59,248 nt of DNA, taken from an uncultured Bacteroidales bacterium (GTDB lineage Bacteria > Bacteroidota > Bacteroidia > Bacteroidales > Paludibacteraceae). A model generated the notes under the pieces. It made no database searches and was not told where the DNA came from. It worked only from the letters and a program-made list of their open reading frames with translations. The DNA lies in NCBI GenBank assembly GCA_903929065.1, contig CAIYTJ010000335.1, positions 1-59,248 of the forward strand, given 5' to 3'. The translations under genes were made by a program, and so were the position numbers. Of this stretch, positions 37,873 to 46,539 are shown piece by piece (within the stretch, counting starts at the first letter, position 1; the number at the start of each line of letters is the position of its first letter).

Positions 37873-38457
37873 CTATATAATTTCAAGTAATTCTACTTCG
37901 AAAATCAATGCGGTATGTGGTGGTATAGCTTGTCCTGCTCCCTGAGCACCATAAGCCAGCTCCGAAGGAATAAATAATTTCCATTTTGAACCGACCGGCA
38001 TGAGTTGCAATGCTTCTACCCAACCGCTGATAACCTGAGTTACACCAAATGTAGCAGGTTCACCACGGCTAACCGAACTGTCAAATACGTTTCCGTCAAT
38101 TAATGTTCCGTGATAATGAACTTTTACAGAATCTGATGCTGTTGGAATAGCTCCCTTTCCGCTCATCATTACTTCGTATTGTAAACCGCTGGCCAACGTT
38201 ATCACTTCAGCTCGTTTACCGTTTGCTGCTAAAAAGGCTTTTCCTTCACCTTGTGCTTTTGCAGTCATTTTTTCCTGCAACGACAGGAAAAATTCATTGA
38301 TAATTGCCTGGGCTTCTTCGTAACCGATTTCCGGTTGTTTTTGTTCCAATACGTCTTGTATTCCTTTGGCCAGTTTGGCAGTATCCAGCGAAGTTACTCC
38401 GCTGCTTAATAAATTGTTACCTAAACTTAAACCTAATGCATAACTTACTTTATCCAT
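37873..38457 (-). CDS. FKBP-type peptidyl-prolyl isomerase, cytoplasmic form
   Basis: A 194-residue FKBP with no signal peptide. It begins MDKVSYALGLSLGNNL and carries the catalytic fold (VKVHYHGTLIDGNVFDSS, VISGWVEALQLMPVG, YGAQGAGQAIPPHTALIFEVELL). The start is set at ATG 38457, since an in-frame ATG at 38475 would run into an intergenic repeat. First gene of the four-member group. Its leader holds a MITE-like hairpin. Confidence 0.9.
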   Translation of the reverse strand: MDKVSYALGLSLGNNLLSSGVTSLDTAKLAKGIQDVLEQKQPEIGYEEAQAIINEFFLSLQEKMTAKAQGEGKAFLAANGKRAEVITLASGLQYEVMMSGKGAIPTASDSVKVHYHGTLIDGNVFDSSVSRGEPATFGVTQVISGWVEALQLMPVGSKWKLFIPSELAYGAQGAGQAIPPHTALIFEVELLEII

Positions 38458-38465
38458 AAATAAAA

Positions 38466-38537
38466 AAGACCCCAACCCCTAACGGGGCATATTAGTTTAT
38501 ATTCTTTTTTTTATCCCCCTTTAGGGGTTAGGGGTTT
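38466..38537. repeat. MITE-like inverted repeat in the FKBP leader
   Basis: The left arm (about 38469-38486, CCCCAACCCCTAACGGGG) pairs with the right arm (about 38515-38535, reading CCCCCTTTAGGGGTTAGGGG). The right arm matches the arms of the repeat at 47402-47505. The left arm has lost a few bases. It lies between the FKBP promoter box and the first ATG, so it is transcribed as leader. Confidence 0.65.
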
Positions 38538-38548
38538 AAAAAACGGTG

Positions 38549-38556
38549 CAAAGATA
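38549..38556 (-). promoter_or_regulatory. -7 box for the FKBP cluster
   Basis: TATCTTFG-type match: on the minus strand the bases read TATCTTTG. The transcript would begin near 38542, so that the inverted repeat at 38466-38537 is in the 5' leader. Confidence 0.45.
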
Positions 38557-38595
38557 GCTGATTTGTTGGATAATAGGGTGTTAATAATCTGAAAT

Positions 38596-40380
38596 TTATC
38601 GTGATGAAACTACAATTGGTAGTTTTTGTTGTTTTCGGGAACCATTTTGGGGGTTAAAAATTTCAAAATAAAGCACATACACTCCAACATTAGCATTTTT
38701 TCCGTTATCTGTTTTTCCGTCCCAGGTCAGAAAACCTTCACTTGCCAGCAATGTGTTTGAAACCAGTTGACGCACCTTCACGCCTACCGCATTGAAAACT
38801 ATGGCATTAGCCACATAACCGTTCAATTCTGTTTTGTATCTTATAAAACAAACATCATCCGTGCCATCGTTGTCAGGCGAAAATGCTTCTGGGTCTACCC
38901 ACACAAATTTTTCTGTTTTTGCTTCTGAAACTAATTCCCTGTATTGCGAATTTTTATAACCGGGTGTTCCATAATTTGTTTCCGATGCAGCTGAATGCCA
39001 CGATACCGGATTTTGTGTGATTAGTTCGGGATTAATGCGCTCTAAAGCAACACCTTTCGGGTTTTTTATCAGGACATGGTGCCAGTTTGAATTGTAAGTA
39101 AGCTCATCATAAATTGTATCTTTGGCTGCATTGCAAAGTACGAGCGTAGTACTTTCGTTATTAAGTGTACTCCATTCGGTGTTAATAATATTGCTCTCAG
39201 GGGGGCAATTGTGGTATTTTCTAACCTTTTCTGCATCCGACGTCATAGCAAGGTAACTTTTTGGTAACATTTGAGTGTTTTTCGGAATGGAATTGCCGGT
39301 GTTCAAAGTACCATCTGTTTTGCGGGTTGTGAATATCAATCCCGACACATCAAGCAGCTTGTCTGTTTTGTTGTAAATCTCAATATACTCTGCCGAACTG
39401 TCAGGATTTTCATACATTACCTCATTAAACACCAAATCATTTGTATCGATGGATTCAATTATTCCGAAAGTTCTAATACTGTCTTTCAAAGAGTTACCGG
39501 CTAAGTCTGTTAGGTTTGAAATTTTGAGATCATAAAGTTTTCCTCGTTCAAAATCTGTGCTGAAACTCAGAATAACTGATTTTTTATCTGCTGATATATT
39601 CTGCGAAGATGGGCTTTCTATTCCATTTGTGACTCCAAACGCAGCTCTCGAATAATCCATAGGTTCTGAAAATCCAAGACTTAATTTGTTAGGTTGCTCT
39701 AATGTGCAGTTAATCCAAACCGGCGGTTCGTTATCTTTGGCTTTATTTCCGGTTACAATAATGTCATCAAAGTAATAATCGGAGCCTGTGGTGGCAGTAT
39801 TTACATACATCAGTCCAAAATAACTGGTTTTTTTCACAGCCGTATTTTGGGCAATTCCTTCCAGAACATAATCAGTTTCACTAACCAACTTGCTGTATAA
39901 CATAAAATTACCAAGTACATCACGCGTCACCTTCACTTTTAATTCGCACGGATTCCGGTCTGTTCGCTTATCAATACCATCAATAATCTTTGTTTTCTTT
40001 GTTCCTTCCTGCAACCAAAGCGATACATCGTCCTGTGTATCACCTATTTTTATAAAATAACCGTTACAACCTGTACTCAGGTCGTTATTGTCTGAGATAA
40101 TATAAATGACGGGATAATTACCTGAAGATGGATTGTAATTAATCTTTACCCAACATTCCCACGATGCATTATCTATTGCTTCGGAAGTTGTAAAAAGCCA
40201 GGAAGTGGAAGCCGAAGCTGCTTTTGATTGAAGTTGTCCTGCAGTATTAACCCAAAAATTGTAAGTTGTTCCTGTCCACACCATATTTTCAGTAAAATTC
40301 CCATCAGAAAAGGTTTCTGTGAACTGTGCAAAGCAAAAAAAGGGCACAAATAACATAAAAATAAACGCTAATTTCTTCAT
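38596..40380 (-). CDS. Secreted lamin-tail-domain protein with a gliding/FlgD-like C-terminal domain
   Basis: A 594-residue protein with signal peptide MKKLAFIFMLFVPFFCFA. The first 210 residues look like a beta-sandwich. A Big-like segment follows, then a lamin-tail domain from about 310 (DLVFNEVMYENP...AEYIEIYNKT). The last 100 residues (FSPDNDGTDD, LTWDGKTDNGKNANVGVYVLYF) match the C-terminal domain used for type IX export in many Bacteroidota (gliding-motility type B). Function at the surface is unknown. No partner genes adjoin. Confidence 0.8.
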   Translation of the reverse strand: MKKLAFIFMLFVPFFCFAQFTETFSDGNFTENMVWTGTTYNFWVNTAGQLQSKAASASTSWLFTTSEAIDNASWECWVKINYNPSSGNYPVIYIISDNNDLSTGCNGYFIKIGDTQDDVSLWLQEGTKKTKIIDGIDKRTDRNPCELKVKVTRDVLGNFMLYSKLVSETDYVLEGIAQNTAVKKTSYFGLMYVNTATTGSDYYFDDIIVTGNKAKDNEPPVWINCTLEQPNKLSLGFSEPMDYSRAAFGVTNGIESPSSQNISADKKSVILSFSTDFERGKLYDLKISNLTDLAGNSLKDSIRTFGIIESIDTNDLVFNEVMYENPDSSAEYIEIYNKTDKLLDVSGLIFTTRKTDGTLNTGNSIPKNTQMLPKSYLAMTSDAEKVRKYHNCPPESNIINTEWSTLNNESTTLVLCNAAKDTIYDELTYNSNWHHVLIKNPKGVALERINPELITQNPVSWHSAASETNYGTPGYKNSQYRELVSEAKTEKFVWVDPEAFSPDNDGTDDVCFIRYKTELNGYVANAIVFNAVGVKVRQLVSNTLLASEGFLTWDGKTDNGKNANVGVYVLYFEIFNPQNGSRKQQKLPIVVSSR

Positions 40381-40470
40381 AATGTGTTATTTTTCTATTA
40401 AAATGAATTACTTTTGCAGTCAATTTCAAAAAAAATGGCTGAACTTTATAAGTATTCAGTCGTTTTACAG

Positions 40471-40499
40471 TTTGAAGCACAAATGTATAAATAATTTTG
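40471..40499 (+). promoter_or_regulatory. Full -33/-7 promoter of asd
   Basis: TTTG at 40471-40474 and TAATTTTG at 40492-40499 are 17 bases apart, close to the Bacteroidota housekeeping promoter. Transcription should start near 40506, about 45 bases ahead of the ATG. Confidence 0.65.
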
Positions 40500-40550
40500 C
40501 AATTAGATTAACAATACAGTGTTTTTTCTAAAATAAATAATTTTATCACA

Positions 40551-41561
40551 ATGAGAGTAGCAATTGTAGGTGCCAGCGGCGCCGTAGGCCAGGAATTTTT
40601 GCGTGTGTTGGCCGAACGCAATTTCCCATTGACAGAGCTGGGCCTTTTCGGGTCGAGTCGTAGTGCGGGAAGTGTTTATGAGTTCAAAGGTGAAAAACTC
40701 ACCGTCAAAGAACTTAAACACGGCGACGATTTTAAACCGTATGATTTAGTATTCACCTCAGCGGGTGCAAGTATATCGAAAGAATTTGCCGGAGATATTA
40801 CCAAATTCGGTGCTGTAATGATTGACAACTCATCGGCTTTCCGCATGGATACGGATATTCCATTGGTTGTGCCCGAAGTAAATGCAGCTGATGCCAAAGA
40901 TCGTCCACGCGGTATTATTGCCAACCCAAATTGTACCACCATTCAAATGGTCGTGGCATTGAAAGCCATTGAAAATATTTCGCATATCAAACGGGTTCAT
41001 GTTTCCACCTATCAGGCAGCTTCAGGTGCCGGTGCGGCAGCCATGGACGAACTGGAATTGCAATACAAACAAGTTTTGGCAGGCGAAGAAGTAACGGTAA
41101 GTAAATTTGCTTATCAGCTGGCTTATAACCTCATTCCGCAGGTAGATGTATTTACCGACAACGGTTACACCAAGGAAGAAATGAAAATGTATCACGAAAC
41201 CCGCAAAATCATGCATTCCGACGTGGAAGTAAGTGCCATGTGTGTGCGTGTTCCTGCGTTACGTGCTCACTCCGAAAGCGTTTGGTTGGAAACTGAAAAA
41301 CCGGTTAGCGTGGTAGAAGCACGTGCAGCATTTGCAGTAGCTCCGGGTGTGGAAATGATTGATAATCCGGCCGAAAAGAAATACCCAATGCCGTTGTTCC
41401 TCTCAGGAAAAGATCCGGTACACATTGGACGTCTCCGCAAAGATATTTCGAATCCAAACGGACTGACATTCTGGTGTGTCAGCGACCAAATCAAAAAAGG
41501 AGCTGCTTTGAACGCTGTTCAGATTGCCGAATACCTGATTGCCGAAGGCGATATCAAATAA
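40551..41561 (+). CDS. asd: Aspartate-semialdehyde dehydrogenase
   Basis: A 336-residue enzyme that reduces aspartyl phosphate to aspartate semialdehyde for lysine, threonine, methionine and diaminopimelate synthesis. It has the NADP-binding GASGAVGQEF (residues 7-16), nucleophile Cys128 in NPNCTTIQ, and the dimer/active-site segment RVPALRAHSE. The length fits the family. It stands alone between a full promoter and a strong terminator. Confidence 0.96.
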   Translation: MRVAIVGASGAVGQEFLRVLAERNFPLTELGLFGSSRSAGSVYEFKGEKLTVKELKHGDDFKPYDLVFTSAGASISKEFAGDITKFGAVMIDNSSAFRMDTDIPLVVPEVNAADAKDRPRGIIANPNCTTIQMVVALKAIENISHIKRVHVSTYQAASGAGAAAMDELELQYKQVLAGEEVTVSKFAYQLAYNLIPQVDVFTDNGYTKEEMKMYHETRKIMHSDVEVSAMCVRVPALRAHSESVWLETEKPVSVVEARAAFAVAPGVEMIDNPAEKKYPMPLFLSGKDPVHIGRLRKDISNPNGLTFWCVSDQIKKGAALNAVQIAEYLIAEGDIK

Positions 41562-41587
41562 TTGACTATTAGAACATTTACCATTTT

Positions 41588-41624
41588 AAAACCCTGATTT
41601 CTATATTGGAAATCAGGGTTTTTA
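41588..41624. terminator. Bidirectional terminator between asd and the GH28 gene
   Basis: A 13-bp stem (AAACCCTGATTTC / GAAATCAGGGTTT) with a seven-base loop and T runs on both strands. It separates two convergent genes. Confidence 0.85.
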
Positions 41625-41666
41625 TCTTTAAATCGTAAATGGTAAATGATTCAATTGTAAATCGGA

Positions 41667-43085
41667 CTATTCCCCTGAATTGACCGGCACTCCGTTAATC
41701 ACCACATTCTTCAACGTTACTTTTCCGATGTCCTTTATCAGGTTTTTCCCTTTCACGCCGCTGAAAACGCAGTTTTCCGCATTAATATTATCCACACAGG
41801 TAATGCCTTTGATTCCTTCAAGCCAAATGGCATAAGCCGATTTATTAGATGTTACATTCTGAAGATACACATTTTTGATTGTAGGGATGAACTTTCCTTC
41901 TCCTTCTACATTGATATGATAACTACAGTTGATAGATAAAATAGCATCACGTACTTCGCCCACAGTAACATTCCGCACATAAACGCCATCGGTCGTTCCG
42001 CCCCGGCTGTTATTGGTTTTAATCAGAATGGCACGATCCAGTTCAGGACTATTCATTTGACAGTTCTCTACAAATATATTTCGGCAGCCGCCTGATATTT
42101 CGCTGCCCATCGACACGCCTCCATGGCCTTTGCGCATAAGGCAATTACGGATAATCACGTTTTCAATCGGAGCATTTTCACGGCGTCCGTCAAAGTCACG
42201 ACCCGATTTCAGGGCAATACAGTCATCCCCTGTATTAAACGTGCAGTTTTCAATCAATACGTTTTTGCACGATTCCGGATCGCAGCCATCGTTATTTGGT
42301 CCTTCGGAGTTCACCGTTACATTCCGTACAATCACGTTTTCCGACAAAACAGGATGAAGCACCCAAAACGGAGAATTGATAATGGTGAAGTTTTCAAGCT
42401 TTACATTTTTACAGTGGATAAAACTCACAAATTGAGGACGTAGGTAGAACCCTTCACCCAGTTGGCGTTTCTCAACCGGAACTTGGGTGTCATTGTATTT
42501 TTTCAACAGCGGTCGACAGTTAGCATCCAACTGGCTTGGTGTACCTTTCACATAACCCATTTTAGTAAGTCCTTTCCACGGCCACCAGTTTTCATTGCTT
42601 CCCTGTCCGTTCAGAATTCCTTTGCCGGTAACTGCAAAGTTAGTCTGGCCATCGGCATAAATCAGCGGACTGTAATTATAACAATCGTCACCTTCCCAGC
42701 GGGTACGCACAAGAGGCAGATAATCTTTCTGGTTGGTGCTGAAGCGCAAAACAGCATTTGCTTCAATATGCAGATCCACATTGCTTTTCATGTGGATAGC
42801 TCCGGTCAGGTAATCGCCGCTTGCAACCAGCACCTGTCCGCCGCCATCGGCGCTGCATTTATCAATAGCTGCCTGTATGGCTTTTGTGTTGCTGGTCTTG
42901 CTGTCGCCTACGGCACCAAAATCAACCACATTATATACTTTATCCGGAAATGCAGGTTCCTGAATCGCAGCAAGGATTTTATCAGCCTTTTGCCAGGGGG
43001 AATCCGTTACAGTTTGACTGATTCCGTTCAAAGAGAAAACAGACAAAAACAAGGTCAACATGGGTATGGGTATACAGGTCTTCAT
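41667..43085 (-). CDS. Secreted GH28 polygalacturonase-type glycoside hydrolase
   Basis: A 472-residue pectin-active enzyme with a signal peptide and a right-handed beta-helix. Catalytic motifs are in order: NNDGCDPES, TGDDCIALKSG (the Asp pair), GHGGVSMGSE and ILIKTN (the RxK-like site). It most likely cleaves galacturonan in the periplasm. A TATATTTG box is at 43135-43142. It is not in a SusCD locus: no TonB receptor, SusD or sugar regulator lies nearby in the window. Confidence 0.9.
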   Translation of the reverse strand: MKTCIPIPMLTLFLSVFSLNGISQTVTDSPWQKADKILAAIQEPAFPDKVYNVVDFGAVGDSKTSNTKAIQAAIDKCSADGGGQVLVASGDYLTGAIHMKSNVDLHIEANAVLRFSTNQKDYLPLVRTRWEGDDCYNYSPLIYADGQTNFAVTGKGILNGQGSNENWWPWKGLTKMGYVKGTPSQLDANCRPLLKKYNDTQVPVEKRQLGEGFYLRPQFVSFIHCKNVKLENFTIINSPFWVLHPVLSENVIVRNVTVNSEGPNNDGCDPESCKNVLIENCTFNTGDDCIALKSGRDFDGRRENAPIENVIIRNCLMRKGHGGVSMGSEISGGCRNIFVENCQMNSPELDRAILIKTNNSRGGTTDGVYVRNVTVGEVRDAILSINCSYHINVEGEGKFIPTIKNVYLQNVTSNKSAYAIWLEGIKGITCVDNINAENCVFSGVKGKNLIKDIGKVTLKNVVINGVPVNSGE

Positions 43086-43245
43086 AATATTGTATTTTTA
43101 CAGGTACGAAAAAACTTTGGGTATTTCACCGGTACAAATATAATCGGCAGGAAACCTTTGGGATGTGGATTTATCTGCTTAAAATGTGGAGAATATAGAG
43201 GTAAGCAGATAATTTTCAAATATGGATATAAATTAGTTGGTTCTC

Positions 43246-43315
43246 GGGTTTCGCGATTTTTAATCGCGGCTATTATTATACAGGCATTATTACGCGATTG
43301 CAAATCGCGAAACCC
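43246..43315. repeat. REP pair (BIME-like) upstream of the GH28 gene
   Basis: Two hairpins, CGCGATT-TTT-AATCGCG (43252-43268) and CGCGATT-GCA-AATCGCG (43293-43309), lie head to head inside outer arms GGGTTTCGCGATT (43246-43258) and AATCGCGAAACCC (43303-43315). This is the layout of REP elements moved by RAYT transposases. Confidence 0.7.
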
Positions 43316-43347
43316 TGTTCAATACTTTTTGCCGGCAGGAAATAAAT

Positions 43348-43893
43348 CTATTCCTTATAAATCACTTCCAAGGCCTCAATATCCAGAATAAACCGGGCAA
43401 TCTGTCCATCACTATAACCAGTTGTTTCGACAGTGGCAAATTCGGTAAGTAATTTTTCCTGATCCAGGGTAGTGAAAGCCTTATCGGCCATTTTGAAAAG
43501 CACATTATTTTCTTTTCCGATATGTGCCCGCAACAGTTCCACATAACCCTCCATATTCATATAAATATCCGGTATCACCGATTCATCACCCGTTTTATAA
43601 TGCGCAATGGCATCAGTCATTCCTTTTACAAAACGTCTGCCTTCTGTATGGTCGTGAAGCATTACCGACACCGGGCCCTGATCGGTGGAGAATCCTTTTT
43701 CCACCAAAAGCGGAAAAAGCAGGTTTTCCTCTTTAGCATGATGGAAACCATCGGCATAGTTTTTTATCAGGTTAACAACCATTTCCATATCGGCCGAATC
43801 GGTGGCAAGGGTCATAACCATTCGTTCCATTACATCCGTCAATCGAAGGATATATACATGGTCATTAATAAGGTTTTGGGTAGCTGTTTTCAT
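43348..43893 (-). CDS. Hemerythrin-domain protein
   Basis: A 181-residue four-helix protein with a likely di-iron site: NDH near the start, HHAKEENLLFP, HDHTEGRRF and HIGKENNVLF supply the His and Glu ligands. The start is set at ATG 43893 (MKTATQNLINDH); an ATG at 43935 would add 14 residues without homology. These proteins bind O2 or NO or help repair iron centres, useful to an anaerobe. It stands alone. Confidence 0.87.
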   Translation of the reverse strand: MKTATQNLINDHVYILRLTDVMERMVMTLATDSADMEMVVNLIKNYADGFHHAKEENLLFPLLVEKGFSTDQGPVSVMLHDHTEGRRFVKGMTDAIAHYKTGDESVIPDIYMNMEGYVELLRAHIGKENNVLFKMADKAFTTLDQEKLLTEFATVETTGYSDGQIARFILDIEALEVIYKE

Positions 43894-44068
43894 GTCATTC
43901 GTTTTATTGTATACAACAAAGTTGTTGAAGTACAATTATAACTAAAAACACTACTTTTTGTTCAATTCAAGACACAAGAATCACCATTAAATCAACTCAT
44001 CTGATGAACCAATCAATCATTAATCTTCCCTTTACATAACTGTCATTCCTGTTTTCCTCTTTATTTGT

Positions 44069-44100
44069 AGAGTGTGCCGAAGGCAGGTGAGGTCAGGGAA
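44069..44100. repeat. Fragment of a dispersed intergenic repeat
   Basis: GTGCCGAAGGCAGGTGAGGTC is a diverged copy of the sequence at 57235-57256 (GTGGCCGAAGGCCGGGTGAGG...), here without the flanking hairpin. The rest of the gap between 43894 and 44136 shows nothing else. Confidence 0.4.
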
Positions 44101-44136
44101 GTACCCGAAGAGAGTAAGGTTTTACCAAACTATTAA

Positions 44137-45219
44137 CTAATCCCCAATAAACACTTTTCCCACCAGTTTCTCCGAGTCCGCTTCCACCACACAGTTGTAG
44201 ATTCCACTCTTTAAATCTGATACACGAATGGAACTGTTTTCCGTTTCACCCGAAAGTACAACCGAGCCGGTCATAGAGTAAATGATGTACCGAAAATTCC
44301 CAGCTGTTTTGCCTGAGCAGAAGTGTATGATGTCCTTTGCCGGATTGGGTGTTATTGATAATTTAGGTTTCTGTGTATTGGGAACTGCTGTAGAAATTTG
44401 TTTGGCAAAACTCCAGGCACTGTCTTTCATATTTCCCCAAATATATTCTGCCAGTTGCGGATAATCGATAAACGGATTGCGGTTATTCTGCAGTTTATAA
44501 ACCGTTTCATTACGCTCAATTTCTTTTTCGCTTACCGGGTCCATTCGGCTCCATTTCATCAACAGCGGAATGGCCCAAGGCTGAAATGAAGGATAGACGC
44601 CCCCGATTATTTCGTATTGACCGGTATTATCGGACAGCCATGTAGTATAATTCTGGTAACAGGTGGCCATATAAAAATAGGTTCGGGCAAAATCACCTTT
44701 ATATTCATCGGCCGGTTCAAAGCCGTTGCCGGTATACCCCAGCGTGATGGATGTTCCGCTTTTACTCACGCCGTTATTCCCCGCCGCGGTAGTTGTACCT
44801 ACTTCACTCAACGGGTTATTTCCTTTTGAGCGGTTGATAGAATTATTGGCCGGGTACAGATTCATCAAATCTCCATAGGCATATTCATTATCCACTGTAG
44901 GACCTCCCCACCATGAATTGGGCACACAATGTTCTTTGTCGATGGAACTATGATCCGAAAAGAACACAATGTTATTCGAATACATATCCCAAATCTCGGT
45001 TGGTGCCGAAGGCAGGTAATCGGTCTGGGGAAAATATGTCCACATATTAGCATAACTCAGGCTGGTGTGGGTTTTGATATCCTGGAAAGCAGCTGTTTTC
45101 AAATCAGCGGTCGTTTTTCCTTCCATGTTCGAATAGTAACCCAATGGAATAGCACCCCACGCTGTTGATAATGAAATAATCAGTAAAAGTGTTGTGGAGA
45201 TAAGCGATTTTAAATGCAT
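44137..45219 (-). CDS. Secreted endonuclease I family nuclease with type IX sorting domain
   Basis: A 360-residue extracellular nuclease. After a signal peptide (ends AWG) comes an endonuclease I His-Me finger domain: KEHCVPNSWWGG and GDLMNLYPANNSINRSKGNNPL carry the catalytic His and metal-binding Asn. The last 75 residues (ITPNPAKDI ... KVFIGD) are a type A sorting domain. It likely degrades DNA or RNA outside the cell for nutrients. A leader with a possible attenuator lies upstream. Confidence 0.88.
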   Translation of the reverse strand: MHLKSLISTTLLLIISLSTAWGAIPLGYYSNMEGKTTADLKTAAFQDIKTHTSLSYANMWTYFPQTDYLPSAPTEIWDMYSNNIVFFSDHSSIDKEHCVPNSWWGGPTVDNEYAYGDLMNLYPANNSINRSKGNNPLSEVGTTTAAGNNGVSKSGTSITLGYTGNGFEPADEYKGDFARTYFYMATCYQNYTTWLSDNTGQYEIIGGVYPSFQPWAIPLLMKWSRMDPVSEKEIERNETVYKLQNNRNPFIDYPQLAEYIWGNMKDSAWSFAKQISTAVPNTQKPKLSITPNPAKDIIHFCSGKTAGNFRYIIYSMTGSVVLSGETENSSIRVSDLKSGIYNCVVEADSEKLVGKVFIGD

Positions 45220-45257
45220 AAATAGAAATAAATAGGAATTGTTTAAAATGATTTTAG

Positions 45258-45344
45258 AATTCTGAAGGAATTCAATTTAAAAATAACCACGGGTGCAACC
45301 CGTGGATTACGAGTAAAAATGATCAAAGAACCCTGAAGGGGTTC
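45258..45344. repeat. REP-like string of three palindromes
   Basis: GAATTC-TGAAG-GAATTC (45258-45274), CCACGGGT-GCA-ACCCGTGG (45288-45306) and GAACCC-TGAA-GGGGTTC (45329-45344). The last matches the first hairpin at 9442. It lies upstream of the endonuclease gene. Confidence 0.65.
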
Positions 45345-45381
45345 AATAAAAAGGATTTATACAAACCTTAACCCTATGCAC

Positions 45382-45456
45382 AAAAAAAATATAGATGGAA
45401 AAAATCCACCTATATCCTATGTTTTGAATATCACTATTGCGGAAAGTTCTTATTTC
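45382..45456 (-). ncRNA. Candidate 75-base small RNA or attenuated leader
   Basis: On the minus strand a full promoter (TTG at 45492-45490, 19-base gap, TATATTTG at 45470-45463) predicts a start near 45456. About 40 bases on, arms 45415-45405 and 45399-45389 form an 11-bp stem followed by eight T's (45389-45382), a good intrinsic terminator. No coding frame lies between. It is either a short RNA or a leader that limits transcription of the endonuclease gene at 45219. The terminator could alternatively serve the gene ending at 45618. Confidence 0.4.
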
Positions 45457-45617
45457 GGGGGGCAAATATAAGAATTAATTGTAATCTGTCAACTTTTGTT
45501 CTATTTTCTCAACAATCAATTAACGGAACGAAGTGATGTACCGTATATGGGATCAATTGACGAACTAATTATCTGAAGAACAACTCGTAAATAGTAACTG
45601 AAAAAATGGTAACTGAC

Positions 45618-46274
45618 TCAGTGTTTCTCAATATACTCATCCAACTCCCCGTGCCATACCTCTGTAGGTCGTACTATCATAGCCGTTTCCATTCCCAATA
45701 GCAGGTCCGGCAGGTAGCGCGGGTTCTTGCCGCCAATGCCTACCGATTGGATGCACGAAACGCAGTATACCACCACGTCGTCAACTGGCATCTCGTTCAT
45801 ACGTTTCTTCATGAGTTCGTTTACCTTCTCCACCGGCAATTGTGGGTAAAAACTATCACCGCAGCACGTGCTTTTGGTTCTGGTTTTCTCCGGTTCCATC
45901 AGGCAGATATTCATTTTCTGCAGCAACGTGCGGATTGCATCATGTATCTTCGGTTTCTCCCTGGTTGGACAGGCATCGAGAATGGTCATAGGTTCTCCGG
46001 CATAATTCGGAAAAGGAAACGATTCACTTTCCGCCAGCAGTTCCCACAACGAAACGGTCGTTGTATTTGCATACAAACTCCCGAAACGCTTATCGCATCC
46101 AGGGCACACATTCACTATTTGCGTCGGCTCTTCGAAACCGGGATCATGGCGGCAGCAGGTTGTAAGCAACTCCATTTCGCCAAACTCTTTATTCAGCATA
46201 ACATGCAGTTTAGCCGCCAACTCAGGCTTATAGATCATTAGTGCGCACCCGGGCGCAAAAACACGGTTAGTCAT
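45618..46274 (-). CDS. CCG-domain iron-sulfur protein (heterodisulfide-reductase B-like)
   Basis: A 218-residue cytoplasmic protein with two CCG-type cysteine repeats: APGC...TTCCRHDPG...CPGC and DACPT...STCCGDS...CVSC. HdrB, GlcF and SdhE use these to bind non-cubane [4Fe-4S] clusters. The first repeat has CCR in place of CCG. The start is at ATG 46274, because a full promoter at 46295-46326 lies after an earlier in-frame ATG at 46325. A partner for electron transfer is not evident; iorAB are 1.2 kb away. Confidence 0.82.
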   Translation of the reverse strand: MTNRVFAPGCALMIYKPELAAKLHVMLNKEFGEMELLTTCCRHDPGFEEPTQIVNVCPGCDKRFGSLYANTTTVSLWELLAESESFPFPNYAGEPMTILDACPTREKPKIHDAIRTLLQKMNICLMEPEKTRTKSTCCGDSFYPQLPVEKVNELMKKRMNEMPVDDVVVYCVSCIQSVGIGGKNPRYLPDLLLGMETAMIVRPTEVWHGELDEYIEKH

Positions 46275-46294
46275 GTAGACAGTTTTTTTGTTTG

Positions 46295-46326
46295 CAAAAA
46301 TAGGGTATTTCTGTTTTACTGACAAA
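46295..46326 (-). promoter_or_regulatory. Full -33/-7 promoter of the CCG protein gene
   Basis: On the minus strand TTTG (46326-46323), a 20-base gap and TATTTTTG (46302-46295). It predicts a start near 46288, just ahead of the ATG at 46274. The rest of the gap to 46539 shows nothing else. Confidence 0.65.
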
Positions 46327-46539
46327 TGTGTTTAAACGACAGCAATTTTTTTTTGTTACTAACAGACCCTGAACGGATTTAATATGAACCAACGGTCAGC
46401 ATAAGCTAACAAATGCCGGTAGAATCGACGTATCAGAGTCAGCAACCTGGAGTTATCTTCTATTATTATTGGCTATTGTAGCTAAAATTATAAAACGTTT
46501 CGGTCACGTTTCGGGGTTGGGTACAATAAAAGCACGAAG

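Noticed and set aside
41667..43085. Polysaccharide utilisation locus around the GH28 gene
   Set aside because: No SusC, SusD, other carbohydrate enzyme or sugar regulator is next to it.
42462..43391. A 309-codon plus-strand frame over the GH28 gene
   Set aside because: It is antisense to a gene with all GH28 catalytic motifs and has no recognisable domain or promoter.
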